A stretch of 64,000 bases of DNA, taken from Pseudoxanthomonas sp. (GTDB taxonomy: Bacteria; Pseudomonadota; Gammaproteobacteria; Xanthomonadales; Xanthomonadaceae). The stretch covers positions 930,001 through 994,000 of the forward strand of contig NZ_DASYGY010000009.1 in the NCBI RefSeq assembly GCF_035999195.1. Direction: 5' to 3'. The translations under genes were made by a program, and so were the position numbers. Within the stretch, counting starts at the first letter, position 1, and each line of letters begins with the position of its first letter. This document shows positions 49,682 through 58,528 of the stretch, in pieces. The notes beneath the pieces were generated by a model. That model was not told where the DNA came from. It ran no database searches and saw only the letters and a list, made by a program, of their open reading frames with translations.

Positions 49682-50423
49682 CACGCTACGCGACCAGCAG
49701 TTCGCCCTGGCGCGCCACCTGCGCGATCCGTCATCGCACACGCCGCCGCCGGGTATCGAGGAACGGCGGCTGGCGATCTACCGCGACCTGTTCTTCAACA
49801 ACATCGAAGGCCTGCTCGCCGGCAACTTCCCGGTGATCCGCAAGACCCTCGGCGAGGACGCATGGCGCGTGCTGGTGCGGCAGTTCTATGCCGGTCACCG
49901 CAGCCAGACGCAGCTGTTCCCGGAAATCGCGCGCGAGTTCATCCGCTACCTGGAAACGCGCCACGACGACGCCCTGCCTCCCTGGCTGCGCGAACTGGCG
50001 CACTACGAATGGGTCGAGCTGGCGCTGCAGATCGCCGACGATCCCGTGCCACCTCATGACCCGCACGGCGACCTGCTGGCGGGCGAACCGGTCGTCTCGC
50101 CCTTCGCGTGGGCGCTGGCCTACCGGTGGCCGGTGCACCGGATCGGTCCGGACTTCCAGCCCGACGCACCGCCGGTCGAACCGACGCTGCTGCTCGTGCG
50201 TCGGGATGCGGAACACCAGGTGCGCTTCGCGGCGATCTCGCCACTGGTCTACCGGCTGGTCGAACTGCTGAGCGAAGGCGGTCGCAGCGGTGGCGATGCG
50301 GTGCGGCAGCTGGCGGCGGAAGCAGGCGTGGACGACATCCCCGCCTTCGTCGAACAGGGCGCGGCGATGCTGTCGCGCATGCGCGAGGAAGGCACGCTGC
50401 TGGGTACCGCCCCCCGGATCTGA
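49674..50423 (+). CDS. DUF2063 partner protein (HvfC/BufC type)
   Basis: The 249-residue protein has an N-terminal DUF2063 domain (ERRLAIYRDLFFNNIEGLLAGNFPVIRKTLG) and a C-terminal winged-helix-like part (ISPLVYRLVELLSEGG through VEQGAAMLSRMREEGTLLG). In related systems this partner binds the precursor and brings it to the MNIO enzyme. The start is probably GTG 49674 (ADTLRDQQFALARHL), overlapping hvfB by 8 bases; ATG 49653 is an alternative. No DoxX-type bufD/E gene follows, unlike some bufferin clusters. Confidence 0.88.
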   Translation: MADTLRDQQFALARHLRDPSSHTPPPGIEERRLAIYRDLFFNNIEGLLAGNFPVIRKTLGEDAWRVLVRQFYAGHRSQTQLFPEIAREFIRYLETRHDDALPPWLRELAHYEWVELALQIADDPVPPHDPHGDLLAGEPVVSPFAWALAYRWPVHRIGPDFQPDAPPVEPTLLLVRRDAEHQVRFAAISPLVYRLVELLSEGGRSGGDAVRQLAAEAGVDDIPAFVEQGAAMLSRMREEGTLLGTAPRI

Positions 50424-50425
50424 CA

Positions 50426-50496
50426 TGTGGGAGCGACGTCAGTCGCGATCGTCTGACAGCCTGCATTGCCCCGTCGCGACTGACGTCGCTCCCACA
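50426..50496. repeat. REPIN-like inverted repeat, copy 4 (variant)
   Basis: Perfect 23-bp arms (50426-50448, 50474-50496) beginning TGTGGGAGCGACGTCAGTCG with a 25-bp loop. This is the most diverged and compact copy, directly after the hvfC-like gene. Confidence 0.85.
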
Positions 50497-50565
50497 AGAA
50501 GAATCCGGATCGCGGTTGGGCTCCCAGCCGAGGAAGCACCCACGCCCTCTGCTACCCTTCCCCCC

Positions 50566-51195
50566 ATGGAGAACGCCGCCGAACCCGTCCGCATCACCCC
50601 CATGGCCCAGCGCTTCCGCGGCTACCTGCCCGTGGTGGTGGACGTGGAGACCGGTGGCTTCGACTGGAACCGGCACGCCCTGCTGGAGTTGGCGGCCGTG
50701 CCGCTGGACCTGGACGAGAACGGTCTGCTGGTCTGCGGTACGACGTCCAGCGTGCACCTGCATCCGGCGCCGGGCACCGAGATCGATCCGAAGTCGCTGG
50801 AAGTCACCGGCATCGACCTGGATCATCCGTTCCGTTTCGCCAAGCACGAAAAGGACGCGCTCGACCACGTGTTCGCGGCGGTACGCGCGGCGGTGAAGAA
50901 GCACGGTTGCCAGCGCGCGATCCTGGTCGGCCACAACGCGCACTTCGACCTCAACTTCCTCAACGCCGCGGTCGGCCGCGTGGCGCACAAGCGCAACCCG
51001 TTCCATCCCTTCAGCGTGTTCGACACCGTGACGCTGGCCGGCGTGGCCTACGGCCAGACCGTGCTCGCCCGCGCGGTGCAGGCGGCGGGCTTCGACTGGA
51101 ACGCCGACGATGCGCATTCGGCCGTCTACGACGCCGAGCAGACCGCGCGCCTGTTCTGCAACATCGTGAACATGTGGCCGAAGCCGCTGGGCTGA
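50566..51195 (+). CDS. rnt: Ribonuclease T
   Basis: This DEDDh 3'-5' exonuclease trims tRNA CCA ends and stable RNAs. The 209-residue protein has ExoI (VVVDVETGGFDWNRHALLELA), ExoII (GHNAHFDLNFL) and ExoIII (HSAVYDAEQTA) motifs with all DEDDh residues. The start was set at ATG 50566 by family length; no strong Shine-Dalgarno is seen. Confidence 0.95.
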   Translation: MENAAEPVRITPMAQRFRGYLPVVVDVETGGFDWNRHALLELAAVPLDLDENGLLVCGTTSSVHLHPAPGTEIDPKSLEVTGIDLDHPFRFAKHEKDALDHVFAAVRAAVKKHGCQRAILVGHNAHFDLNFLNAAVGRVAHKRNPFHPFSVFDTVTLAGVAYGQTVLARAVQAAGFDWNADDAHSAVYDAEQTARLFCNIVNMWPKPLG

Positions 51196-51208
51196 TTCGG
51201 CGGGTCGA

Positions 51209-52402
51209 TCACTCCCCGGGCGGTGCGATCCCGTGCCGCAGCAGGCTCTCCCGCACGCGATCCAGCGGAATCGCCTCGACGGTCTCGCCGTTGCCGCTGA
51301 CCGTGGTCGCCATGAAGATCGCGTTGTAGATCGCCTCTTCCACCGCCTCCACGCTGGCCTGGAACACCGCGCTCATCTGTTCGTTGGCCAGCTCCGACGT
51401 CTGCAGCCGCGGCGCATCGAAGGCACGCCGCACCGCGTCCGCGGTGGAAAACGCGAGGATGTAGTCGCCGCTGCCGTTGGACGCCGAACTGCCGGTGCGG
51501 CCCAGGCCCATCATGGCGCGCGAGGCCACGCGACGCAGGTTGCGGTCGCCCAACGGCGCATCGGTAGCGATGACGATGATGATCGAGCCATCGCCGCGAT
51601 CGTCCGCCGGACCGTGGTCGCCATCGGCCTGTGCGGCGAGCGCGTGCTGGAACGCGTACCGGTCCAGGTCACGCCCGACCGGCGCGCCCGACACCTGCAG
51701 CACGCCACCGAAATTGCTCTGCACCAGCACGCCGACGGTCCACCCGCCGAGCGAGGCCGGAAGCTTGCGCGACGACGTGCCGATACCGCCTTTCCAGCCG
51801 AACGCCACCGTGCCGGTGCCGGCGCCGACGCTGCCTTCCTGCACGGGGCCATCGGTCGCGGATTCGAGCGCGCGATGCACGGCGTCGGCGGTGACCGGAC
51901 GGGCACGGATGTCGTTGAGCCCGCCGTCGTTGGTCTCGCCGACCACCACGTTGAGCGAACGCACCTGCTGCATGTCGGGTTTGGCCAGCATCCACTCCAC
52001 CATCGCATCGGCGGCCTTCCAGACGCACAGGGTGCAGGTCAGCAGGATGGGCGTTTCCAGTTCGCCCAGCTCGTTGACCTGGGTGCTGCCGATGAACTTG
52101 CCGAAGCCGTTGCCGACATGCACGGCCGCCGGCACGCGCGAGCGGTAGACGTTGCCGCCGTGCGGCAGGATGGCGGTGACGCCGGTGCGTACCGTCTCGC
52201 CGTGCTTCAGCGTCACCTGACCGACGCGCACACCGGCGACATCGGTGATCGCGTTGTGCGTACCGGGGGAGAAGATGCCCGGCGCCACGCCGAGGTCGCG
52301 CGCCCGGACGCGCGCTTCGTCCTTCGCGAAGGCGGAGAACGAACACGCGATCAGCCACGCGGCGACAATGAGGCGGACGATCATGCGGCGTTCCCTGCTC
52401 AT
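51209..52402 (-). CDS. Secreted P1-family (DmpA-like) peptidase
   Basis: This exported N-terminal-nucleophile peptidase of 397 residues is related to L-aminopeptidase D-Ala-esterase/amidase DmpA. The signal peptide ends FSAFAKDE. Family motifs are GTHNAITDVAGVRVGQVTL near the N-terminus, VGETNDGGLNDI, GSVGAGTGTVAFGWKGGIG, and the predicted self-cleavage site before Ser in SNGSGDYILAFSTA. Substrate peptides are unknown. The start is ATG 52402 or 52384; a short duplicated CATGCGGCGTTCC covers both. Confidence 0.88.
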   Translation of the reverse strand: MSRERRMIVRLIVAAWLIACSFSAFAKDEARVRARDLGVAPGIFSPGTHNAITDVAGVRVGQVTLKHGETVRTGVTAILPHGGNVYRSRVPAAVHVGNGFGKFIGSTQVNELGELETPILLTCTLCVWKAADAMVEWMLAKPDMQQVRSLNVVVGETNDGGLNDIRARPVTADAVHRALESATDGPVQEGSVGAGTGTVAFGWKGGIGTSSRKLPASLGGWTVGVLVQSNFGGVLQVSGAPVGRDLDRYAFQHALAAQADGDHGPADDRGDGSIIIVIATDAPLGDRNLRRVASRAMMGLGRTGSSASNGSGDYILAFSTADAVRRAFDAPRLQTSELANEQMSAVFQASVEAVEEAIYNAIFMATTVSGNGETVEAIPLDRVRESLLRHGIAPPGE

Positions 52403-52415
52403 GCGGCGTTCCTGG

Positions 52416-53159
52416 TCACTGGCGCTGGCGGACGGCCTCGAACAGCGTGATGCCGGCGGCGACCGACACGTTGAGACTCTCGATGTCGCCGGGCATGGGG
52501 ATCTTCACCAGTCCGTCGCAGTGTTCACGGGTCAGCCGGCGCAGGCCGTCCGCTTCGCCGCCCAGCGCCAGGGCCACGTTGCCGCGCAGGTCGGTGGCGT
52601 AGAGCGAGGCCGTGGCTTCACCGGCCAGGCCGTAGATCCACACGCCCATCTGCTGCAGGTCGCGCAGGCAGCGCGACAGGTTGGTGACCTGCACCACCGG
52701 AATGCGGTCGGCGGCGCCGGCCGAGGTCTTGCGCACGGTGGCGTTGACGCCGACCGACTTGTCCTTGGGAATGATCACCGCGGTGACGCCGGCCGCCGCC
52801 GCGCTGCGCAGGCAGGCGCCGAGGTTGTGCGGATCCTGCACGCCATCGAGCACCAGCAGCAGCGCCTTGCCTTCGGCGGCTTCCACCAGGCCCTGCAGTT
52901 CGTTCTCGTCCCAGGTCGGCGCGGCGGCATAGCGCGCGGCCACGCCCTGGTGGCGCAGCGAACCGGCCACGCCATCCAGCGCCTGGCCGGTGACGCGACG
53001 CACGTCGATACCCTTGCGGCGCGCGTTCTCCTCGATCTCGGTCAGGCGCGCGTTCTTACTGCCGCCCTCGACCAGGATCTCGCGCACGTTGTCGGCGTCG
53101 TTCTCGACGGCCGAGGCCACCGCGTTGACGCCGACGATCCACTGGTTCTGCTTGCTCAT
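52416..53159 (-). CDS. rlmB: 23S rRNA (guanosine-2'-O)-methyltransferase RlmB
   Basis: RlmB makes Gm2251 in the 23S P-loop. The 247-residue SpoU protein has the N-terminal substrate-binding domain (WIVGVNAVASAVEND) and the SPOUT motifs LVLDGVQDPHNLGACLRSAAAAG, LALGGEADGLRRLTREHCD and KIPMPGDIESLNVSVAAGI. It lies near rnr, the usual gammaproteobacterial arrangement, here interrupted by the GFA gene. Confidence 0.96.
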   Translation of the reverse strand: MSKQNQWIVGVNAVASAVENDADNVREILVEGGSKNARLTEIEENARRKGIDVRRVTGQALDGVAGSLRHQGVAARYAAAPTWDENELQGLVEAAEGKALLLVLDGVQDPHNLGACLRSAAAAGVTAVIIPKDKSVGVNATVRKTSAGAADRIPVVQVTNLSRCLRDLQQMGVWIYGLAGEATASLYATDLRGNVALALGGEADGLRRLTREHCDGLVKIPMPGDIESLNVSVAAGITLFEAVRQRQ

Positions 53160-53210
53160 GCGCTCTACGGCCGCCCTGGAAAGGCCCGCATTATCGCACC
53201 GGGCGGCCGC

Positions 53211-53684
53211 TCAGCGCGGCGGCCACGCGCCCGTGTCATGGTCCGGGTGCTGGAAGGACACCACGCCGGCCAGGAACGCTGCGGCCGCCTCGTCCTCCTC
53301 GGTGCGCCGCTGCGGCAGTGCGGACAGGCCATCCACGTAGGGCAGCTTGCCCTCGATGCCGTACTGCACCCATGGCGCCAGCCCGGCCGGATCGTCGAAG
53401 GCTCCGGCCGCCAGTGCCACACCATCGGGCGCCTCGTAGGTCAGCGGCGTGCCGCAGTCGGCGCAGAAACCACGCTGCACCACGTTGGACGACCGGAACC
53501 GTTTCGGCTCACCGCGCGTCCATTCCAGCAGAGCGCCACGCGTGGACACCAGCGGCGCGTAGTACGCACCGAACGCCTTCTGGCACATGCGGCAGTGGCA
53601 GACCGACGCGTCCTTCAGCTCGCCGGTGACACGGAAGCGGATCGCACCGCATTGGCAACCGCCGGTGTGGATTTCGGAAGACAT
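53211..53684 (-). CDS. GFA/CENP-V family zinc protein
   Basis: The 157-residue protein has the Cys-rich GFA fold: GGCQCGAIRF, SVCHCRMCQKAFGAYYAPLV and GFCADCGTPLTY, giving the CxC, CxxC and CxxC zinc ligands. The family includes glutathione-dependent formaldehyde-activating enzymes, but most members have unknown substrates. GGAGAG lies just before ATG 53684. It is inserted between rnr and rlmB. Confidence 0.88.
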   Translation of the reverse strand: MSSEIHTGGCQCGAIRFRVTGELKDASVCHCRMCQKAFGAYYAPLVSTRGALLEWTRGEPKRFRSSNVVQRGFCADCGTPLTYEAPDGVALAAGAFDDPAGLAPWVQYGIEGKLPYVDGLSALPQRRTEEDEAAAAFLAGVVSFQHPDHDTGAWPPR

Positions 53685-53724
53685 GCTCTCTCCCATCAGG
53701 CAAGGGAAAACAAGTAAACCAACG

Positions 53725-53843
53725 CCGTCATCCCGGCGAAGGCCGGGACCCAGCGACTTTCGTTTTCATTGCGATGACGCCTGTGCTCGGACACTACGAT
53801 AGAAGCCGAAGACACTGGGTCCCGGCCTTCGCCGGGATGACGG
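53725..53843. repeat. Large inverted repeat, CCGTCATCCCGGCGAAGGCC type
   Basis: Perfect 29-bp arms (53725-53753, 53815-53843) flank a 61-bp loop. The element sits between rnr and the GFA gene. A short relative occurs at 35.9 kb. Confidence 0.9.
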
Positions 53844-53850
53844 ATCTGAA

Positions 53851-56331
53851 TCAATACTTCTTCTTCGTACGCTTCGCCGGCTGGCCGCGCGGCGGCGGCG
53901 GCAGGCCGCTGTCCGCGGTCTTGTCCTCGACCAGGCGGAAGTCGATCTTGCGCTCCTCCAGGCTGGCCTTCAGCACGATGATGCGCACCCGGTCGCCCAG
54001 ACGGAACGACATGCCGCGACGCTCGCCCGACAGCGTCTTGCGCAGCGGATCGAAGTGGTAATAGTCCTGCGGCAGCTGGGTCACGTGGACCAGGCCGTTG
54101 ACCTTGGACTGGTCCAGCTCCACGAACAGGCCGAAGCTGGTGACGCCACTGATGACGCCATCGAACTGCCCGCCGACGTGCTGCTCCATCCAGGCCGCCC
54201 GGTAGCGTTCGTCGACTTCGCGCTCGGCTTCGTCAGCGCGGCGCGCGCGCTCCGAACACTGCAGCGCCAGCGCCGCCATTTCGTGCGCCGAATACAGGAA
54301 TTTCTCCGGCTTGCCCTTGGCCAGCGCGTGCTTGATGGCCCGGTGCACCAGCAGGTCGGGATACCGGCGGATCGGCGAGGTGAAGTGGGCGTAGGCGTCC
54401 AATGCCAAGCCGAAGTGGCCGGCGTTATCCGGCGAGTACACCGCCAGGCTCTGGCTGCGCAGCACCACCGATTCCAGCAGCGCGACGTCGGGACGCTCAC
54501 GGATCTTCTTCAGCAACTGGGTGAAATCGCGCGGCTGCACCTTCGACCAGGCCGGCAGGCTCAGCTTGAACTCCTTCAGGAACTCGAGCAGATCCGCGTA
54601 CTTCGATTCCGGCGGACGGTCATGCACGCGGTACGGGGCGGGCACGCGGGCACCCAACAGGTAGCGCGCGGCCTCGACGTTGGCCGCGATCATGCATTCC
54701 TCGATCAGCTTGTGCGCGTCGTTCCGTTGCAGCATGCCGGCCTGCGCAACTTCACCGCGATTGTCCAGCTCGAACCGGACTTCCGAGGTCTCGAACTCGA
54801 TCGCGCCGCGATTCCCGCGGGCCTTCGCCAGCAGGCCGTACAGCTCGTGCAGGCGCTCGACGTGCGGCAGCAGCGCGCCGATCGATGCGCGCGACTCGGC
54901 GTCGTTCTCGCCCACGGCCTTCCACACCTGGTCGTAGGTCAGGCGCGCGTGCGAGCGCATCACCGCCTCGTAGAACTTCGACTGGGTGACTTCGCCCTCG
55001 CTGTTGACCTGCATGTCGCAGACGAAGCACATGCGGTCGACGTTCGGATTGAGCGAGCAGATGCCGTTGGACAGCGTCTCCGGCAGCATCGGAACCACGA
55101 ATCCCGGGAAGTACACCGAGGTCGCGCGCTTCTGCGCTTCGTCGTCCAGCGGCGTACCGGGGCGGACGTAGTGCGACACGTCGGCGATGGCCACCACCAG
55201 GCGATAGCCGCTGCGGTTCTTCATCCGCAGGCCCTGGCGGTTGCTTTCGCAATACACCGCATCGTCGAAGTCCTTGGCATCGGCGCCGTCGATGGTCACC
55301 AGCGGCATCGAACGCAGATCGACGCGGTTGCCGATCATCGCCGGCTCCACCACCAGCGGCACCGCGGTGGCTTCGTCCAGCACTTCCTGCGGGAACTCGT
55401 GCGGCAGGTTGTGGCCGTGGATGGCGGCCTCGACCACCAGCGACGGGGTCAGGCTGTCGCCCAGCACCGCGATGACCTTGCCGATGGGCGGGCGGCGCGC
55501 ATCGGGCGCCTGCGTCAGTTCAACGACGACGAGTTGGCCGTCGCGCGCACCGCCGGTGGCGTCCTGCGGGATCTGCACGTTGCGCTGGATGCGCTTGTCG
55601 TCCGGCGCCACGTAGGCGATGCCGACCTCGAAACCGAAACGCCCGATCAGGCGGGTGACGCCGCGCTCCAGCACGCGCGCGATGCTGCCTTCGCGGCGGC
55701 CGCGCCGGTCGATGCCGGTGACATTGGCCAGTGCGCGGTCGCCATGCATCACCTTGCGCATTTCGTAGGGCGGCAGGAACAGGTCGTCGCCGCCGCCCGC
55801 GTCCGGGCGCAGGAAGCCGAAGCCATCGGGATTGGCGATCACCGTGCCGGCGATCAGGTCGGTCTGCTGCACCGGCGCGAAACCGCCGCGGCGGTTCTGC
55901 ACCAGTTGTCCGTCGCGAACCATGGCACCCAGCCGCTTGGTCAGCGCATCGAACCGGTCGGGCGCCTCCAGTCCGAGCGGGCCGGCGATTTCCTCCGCCG
56001 TCTGCGGACCGTCCGACGCCTCGAGGAAGCCCAGGATGGCCTCGCGGCTGGCGATCGGCTGGTCGTAGCGCTGCGCTTCGCGCTGCGCATGCGGATCGAC
56101 GAAGCGTCCGGCCGCACGTGGCGCGGAGCCGCCGCCGTGCCGTCTTGACTGGGGCGCGCCCGCCGCCGGACGGGACGGACCGCGCGCGGGCACGTCCGGC
56201 ATCCATGGCGGCAGGGGCTTCTTCGCGGGCTTGCCCGACTTGCCGCCCGTGCGGGAGCCGGCATTACCGCCCGGCTTGCTTCCTTTTCCTGCGGGCGTGT
56301 TGCCGCCGCTTCGTGGTGTTTTCTTGGTCAT
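53851..56331 (-). CDS. rnr: Ribonuclease R
   Basis: This processive RNB-family 3'-5' exoribonuclease has 826 residues. After a 100-residue Gly/Pro/Lys-rich, low-complexity N-terminus come an HTH-like region, cold-shock domains, the RNB catalytic domain with PLVTIDGADAKDFDDAVYCE (the four metal-binding Asp residues), and an S1 domain (FDGVISGVTSFGLFVELDQSKVNGLVHV). A short basic tail ends PAKRTKKKY. The start was set at ATG 56331 (MTKKTPRSGG). It is convergent with nothing; the tRNA-Leu promoter lies upstream on the other strand. Confidence 0.96.
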   Translation of the reverse strand: MTKKTPRSGGNTPAGKGSKPGGNAGSRTGGKSGKPAKKPLPPWMPDVPARGPSRPAAGAPQSRRHGGGSAPRAAGRFVDPHAQREAQRYDQPIASREAILGFLEASDGPQTAEEIAGPLGLEAPDRFDALTKRLGAMVRDGQLVQNRRGGFAPVQQTDLIAGTVIANPDGFGFLRPDAGGGDDLFLPPYEMRKVMHGDRALANVTGIDRRGRREGSIARVLERGVTRLIGRFGFEVGIAYVAPDDKRIQRNVQIPQDATGGARDGQLVVVELTQAPDARRPPIGKVIAVLGDSLTPSLVVEAAIHGHNLPHEFPQEVLDEATAVPLVVEPAMIGNRVDLRSMPLVTIDGADAKDFDDAVYCESNRQGLRMKNRSGYRLVVAIADVSHYVRPGTPLDDEAQKRATSVYFPGFVVPMLPETLSNGICSLNPNVDRMCFVCDMQVNSEGEVTQSKFYEAVMRSHARLTYDQVWKAVGENDAESRASIGALLPHVERLHELYGLLAKARGNRGAIEFETSEVRFELDNRGEVAQAGMLQRNDAHKLIEECMIAANVEAARYLLGARVPAPYRVHDRPPESKYADLLEFLKEFKLSLPAWSKVQPRDFTQLLKKIRERPDVALLESVVLRSQSLAVYSPDNAGHFGLALDAYAHFTSPIRRYPDLLVHRAIKHALAKGKPEKFLYSAHEMAALALQCSERARRADEAEREVDERYRAAWMEQHVGGQFDGVISGVTSFGLFVELDQSKVNGLVHVTQLPQDYYHFDPLRKTLSGERRGMSFRLGDRVRIIVLKASLEERKIDFRLVEDKTADSGLPPPPRGQPAKRTKKKY

Positions 56332-56377
56332 GGCGGCATGGTACACCCCGCCTGAACACCCCCATGCGAACGGACCG

Positions 56378-56406
56378 TTGACAATCCCCGGCCCTGTCCT
56401 CAAAAT
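56378..56406 (+). promoter_or_regulatory. Promoter of tRNA-Leu
   Basis: TTGACA (56378-56383) and CAAAAT (56401-56406) are 17 bp apart, with a GCGC-rich discriminator that suggests stringent control. Confidence 0.85.
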
Positions 56407-56423
56407 GCGCGCCTCGCTTACCT

Positions 56424-56508
<85 letters not shown>

Positions 56509-56520
56509 CGCACAACGAAG

Positions 56521-56550
56521 ACCCTCGCGAAAGCGGGGGTTTTTCGTTTT
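56521..56550 (+). terminator. Terminator of tRNA-Leu
   Basis: ACCCTCGC-GAAA-GCGGGGGT is followed by TTTTCGTTTT. Confidence 0.9.
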
Positions 56551-56654
56551 CCCGTGCCGGCGAACCGCGCCGGAGGGGCCTCACACATCACTGCACGCGA
56601 CCGCAGTACGCTGTTGAGCACGGGCAGTACGGCATTTCTCGACACGGGGCGCGC

Positions 56655-58472
56655 ATGGAGTTCCAACAGATCCTCTTCCTGATCATCCTGGCGATCACGC
56701 TGGGGCTGTTCATCAGCGAGAAGCTGCGCGTCGACCTGGTGGCCATGCTCTGCCTGCTGGCGCTGTCGCTGACCGGCATCCTGGGTCCGAAAGAGGCGTT
56801 GTCCGGCTTCGCCAGCGAACCGGCCATCATCGTCGCTGCGGTCTTCGTGCTGTCGGCCGGCTTGTCCGCCACCGGCATCACCGAGCGGATCGGTGCCGGC
56901 ATCGGGCGCGCGGCCGGGGGCAGCGAATGGCGCACCATCGCCGTGGTCATGCCGGCGACGGCGGCGCTGGCCGCCTTCTCGCACCATGTGATGGTCACGG
57001 CGATGATGCTGCCCATCCTGATGCGCATCGCGCGCGAGCAGAAGCTGGCCGCATCGCGCCTGCTGATGCCGATGTCGCTGGCCGCCTCGCTCGGCACCAC
57101 GCTGACGCTGTTCAGCGCGCCGGCGTTCCTGTTGTCGAACGACCTGATCAAGCGTGCCGGGCTGCCCGCGCTCGACATCTTCGCCATCACCCCGATCGGC
57201 ATTGCGCTGGTGCTGCTGGGCACCGTGTACATGCTGCTGGGGCGCTGGCTGGTGCCCAAGCGCGAAGGCGAAACACCACAGGGCGACTATCTGAAGCTGG
57301 ATCGCTACTACACCGAACTGCTGGTGGAAGACGGGTCGCCGTGGATCGGCAAACCGCGCGGCGACTTCGAGAAGACCTTCGACGACCGCCTGCAGGTGGT
57401 GGACTGGCTGCGCCACGGCATGCGCCGCCGCAACCAGCGCCTGGACAGCACCCTGGCGGCTGGCGATGTGCTGCTGGTGCGCGCGTCGCCGGACGAGATC
57501 GCCTCGATCCGCGACGAGCCGGGGCTGGCGCTGCACGCGGTGGCCAAGTACGGCGAAAAGCGCGAGGACGGCAAGAGCGAGGCGTTGGGCGAGGAACAGC
57601 TGGTGCAGGCCGTGGTCGCGCCGCATTCCGAGTTCATCGGCCGCAGCGTGGCCGACATCGACTTCCTGCGGAACCTCGGCGTGGTGGTGGTGGGCCTGTG
57701 GCGCCGCGAGGGCTGGCTGCACGGCGAACTCTCGGAAATGGTGCTGCAGGAAGGCGACCTGCTGGTGCTCTGGGGCCAGCAGCAGAACCTGGAACCGCTG
57801 TCGACCCACCATGGCTTCCTGATGCTGATGCCGTTCCGTGGCCAGGAGAAGACGCGGCGGCGCGCACCGGTGGCGCTGGCGATCATGGCAGCCGCCGTGG
57901 CCGCGGCCGCGACCGAGACGCTGGCACCGCACATCGCCTTCCTCGCCGGCGCGGTGGCCATGGTGCTGACGCGCTGCGTGGACATCGAGCGCGCGTACCA
58001 GGAGATCGACGTGCGCATCTTCGTGATGATCGGCGGCGTGATTCCGCTGGGCATCGCCATGGAGAAGACCGGCACCGCCGCGCTGGTGGCCGACCTGTTG
58101 TTGAACCATGCGGCGCACTGGTCGCCGCTGGTGCTGCTGCTGGTGATGTTCGCCACCGCCGCGCTGCTCACGCAGATCCTGTCCGACGCCGCCACCACCG
58201 TCCTGCTCGCCCCCATCGCCCTGGCCCTGGCCACCGGACTGGATCTGAACCCGGTGCCGTTCGTCGTCTGCACGGCGATGGGCGCGGTGGCGTCATTCCT
58301 GACCCCCATCGGCCACCACGGCAACCTGCTGATCCTCAATCCCGGCCGCTACACGTTCGGCGATTTCCTCCGGGTCGGCGTGCCGCTGACCGCCGCGATC
58401 GCGCTCACCACGGCCTGGCTGGCGCGCTGGCTGTGGCTGGACGGGCCGTTGCTGCCGAGTATCGGCGGCTGA
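56655..58472 (+). CDS. SLC13-type permease with two TrkA-C domains
   Basis: This inner-membrane anion or carboxylate transporter of the ion-transporter superfamily has 605 residues. Two transmembrane blocks (about 1-195 and 395-600) flank a cytoplasmic pair of RCK_C/TrkA-C domains (DYLKLDRYYTELLVEDGSPWIG; VQAVVAPHSEFIGRSVADIDF). The re-entrant motifs SAPAFLLSND and LSDAATTVLLAPIAL are typical. The substrate (sulfate, citrate or another dicarboxylate) cannot be read. It lies between tRNA-Leu and parC. Confidence 0.88.
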   Translation: MEFQQILFLIILAITLGLFISEKLRVDLVAMLCLLALSLTGILGPKEALSGFASEPAIIVAAVFVLSAGLSATGITERIGAGIGRAAGGSEWRTIAVVMPATAALAAFSHHVMVTAMMLPILMRIAREQKLAASRLLMPMSLAASLGTTLTLFSAPAFLLSNDLIKRAGLPALDIFAITPIGIALVLLGTVYMLLGRWLVPKREGETPQGDYLKLDRYYTELLVEDGSPWIGKPRGDFEKTFDDRLQVVDWLRHGMRRRNQRLDSTLAAGDVLLVRASPDEIASIRDEPGLALHAVAKYGEKREDGKSEALGEEQLVQAVVAPHSEFIGRSVADIDFLRNLGVVVVGLWRREGWLHGELSEMVLQEGDLLVLWGQQQNLEPLSTHHGFLMLMPFRGQEKTRRRAPVALAIMAAAVAAAATETLAPHIAFLAGAVAMVLTRCVDIERAYQEIDVRIFVMIGGVIPLGIAMEKTGTAALVADLLLNHAAHWSPLVLLLVMFATAALLTQILSDAATTVLLAPIALALATGLDLNPVPFVVCTAMGAVASFLTPIGHHGNLLILNPGRYTFGDFLRVGVPLTAAIALTTAWLARWLWLDGPLLPSIGG

Positions 58473-58528
58473 GACGGGGCGACGGGTAGAATGGGTGGGT
58501 TTTCCGACCCGTAGACCGTGCGCCCGCA

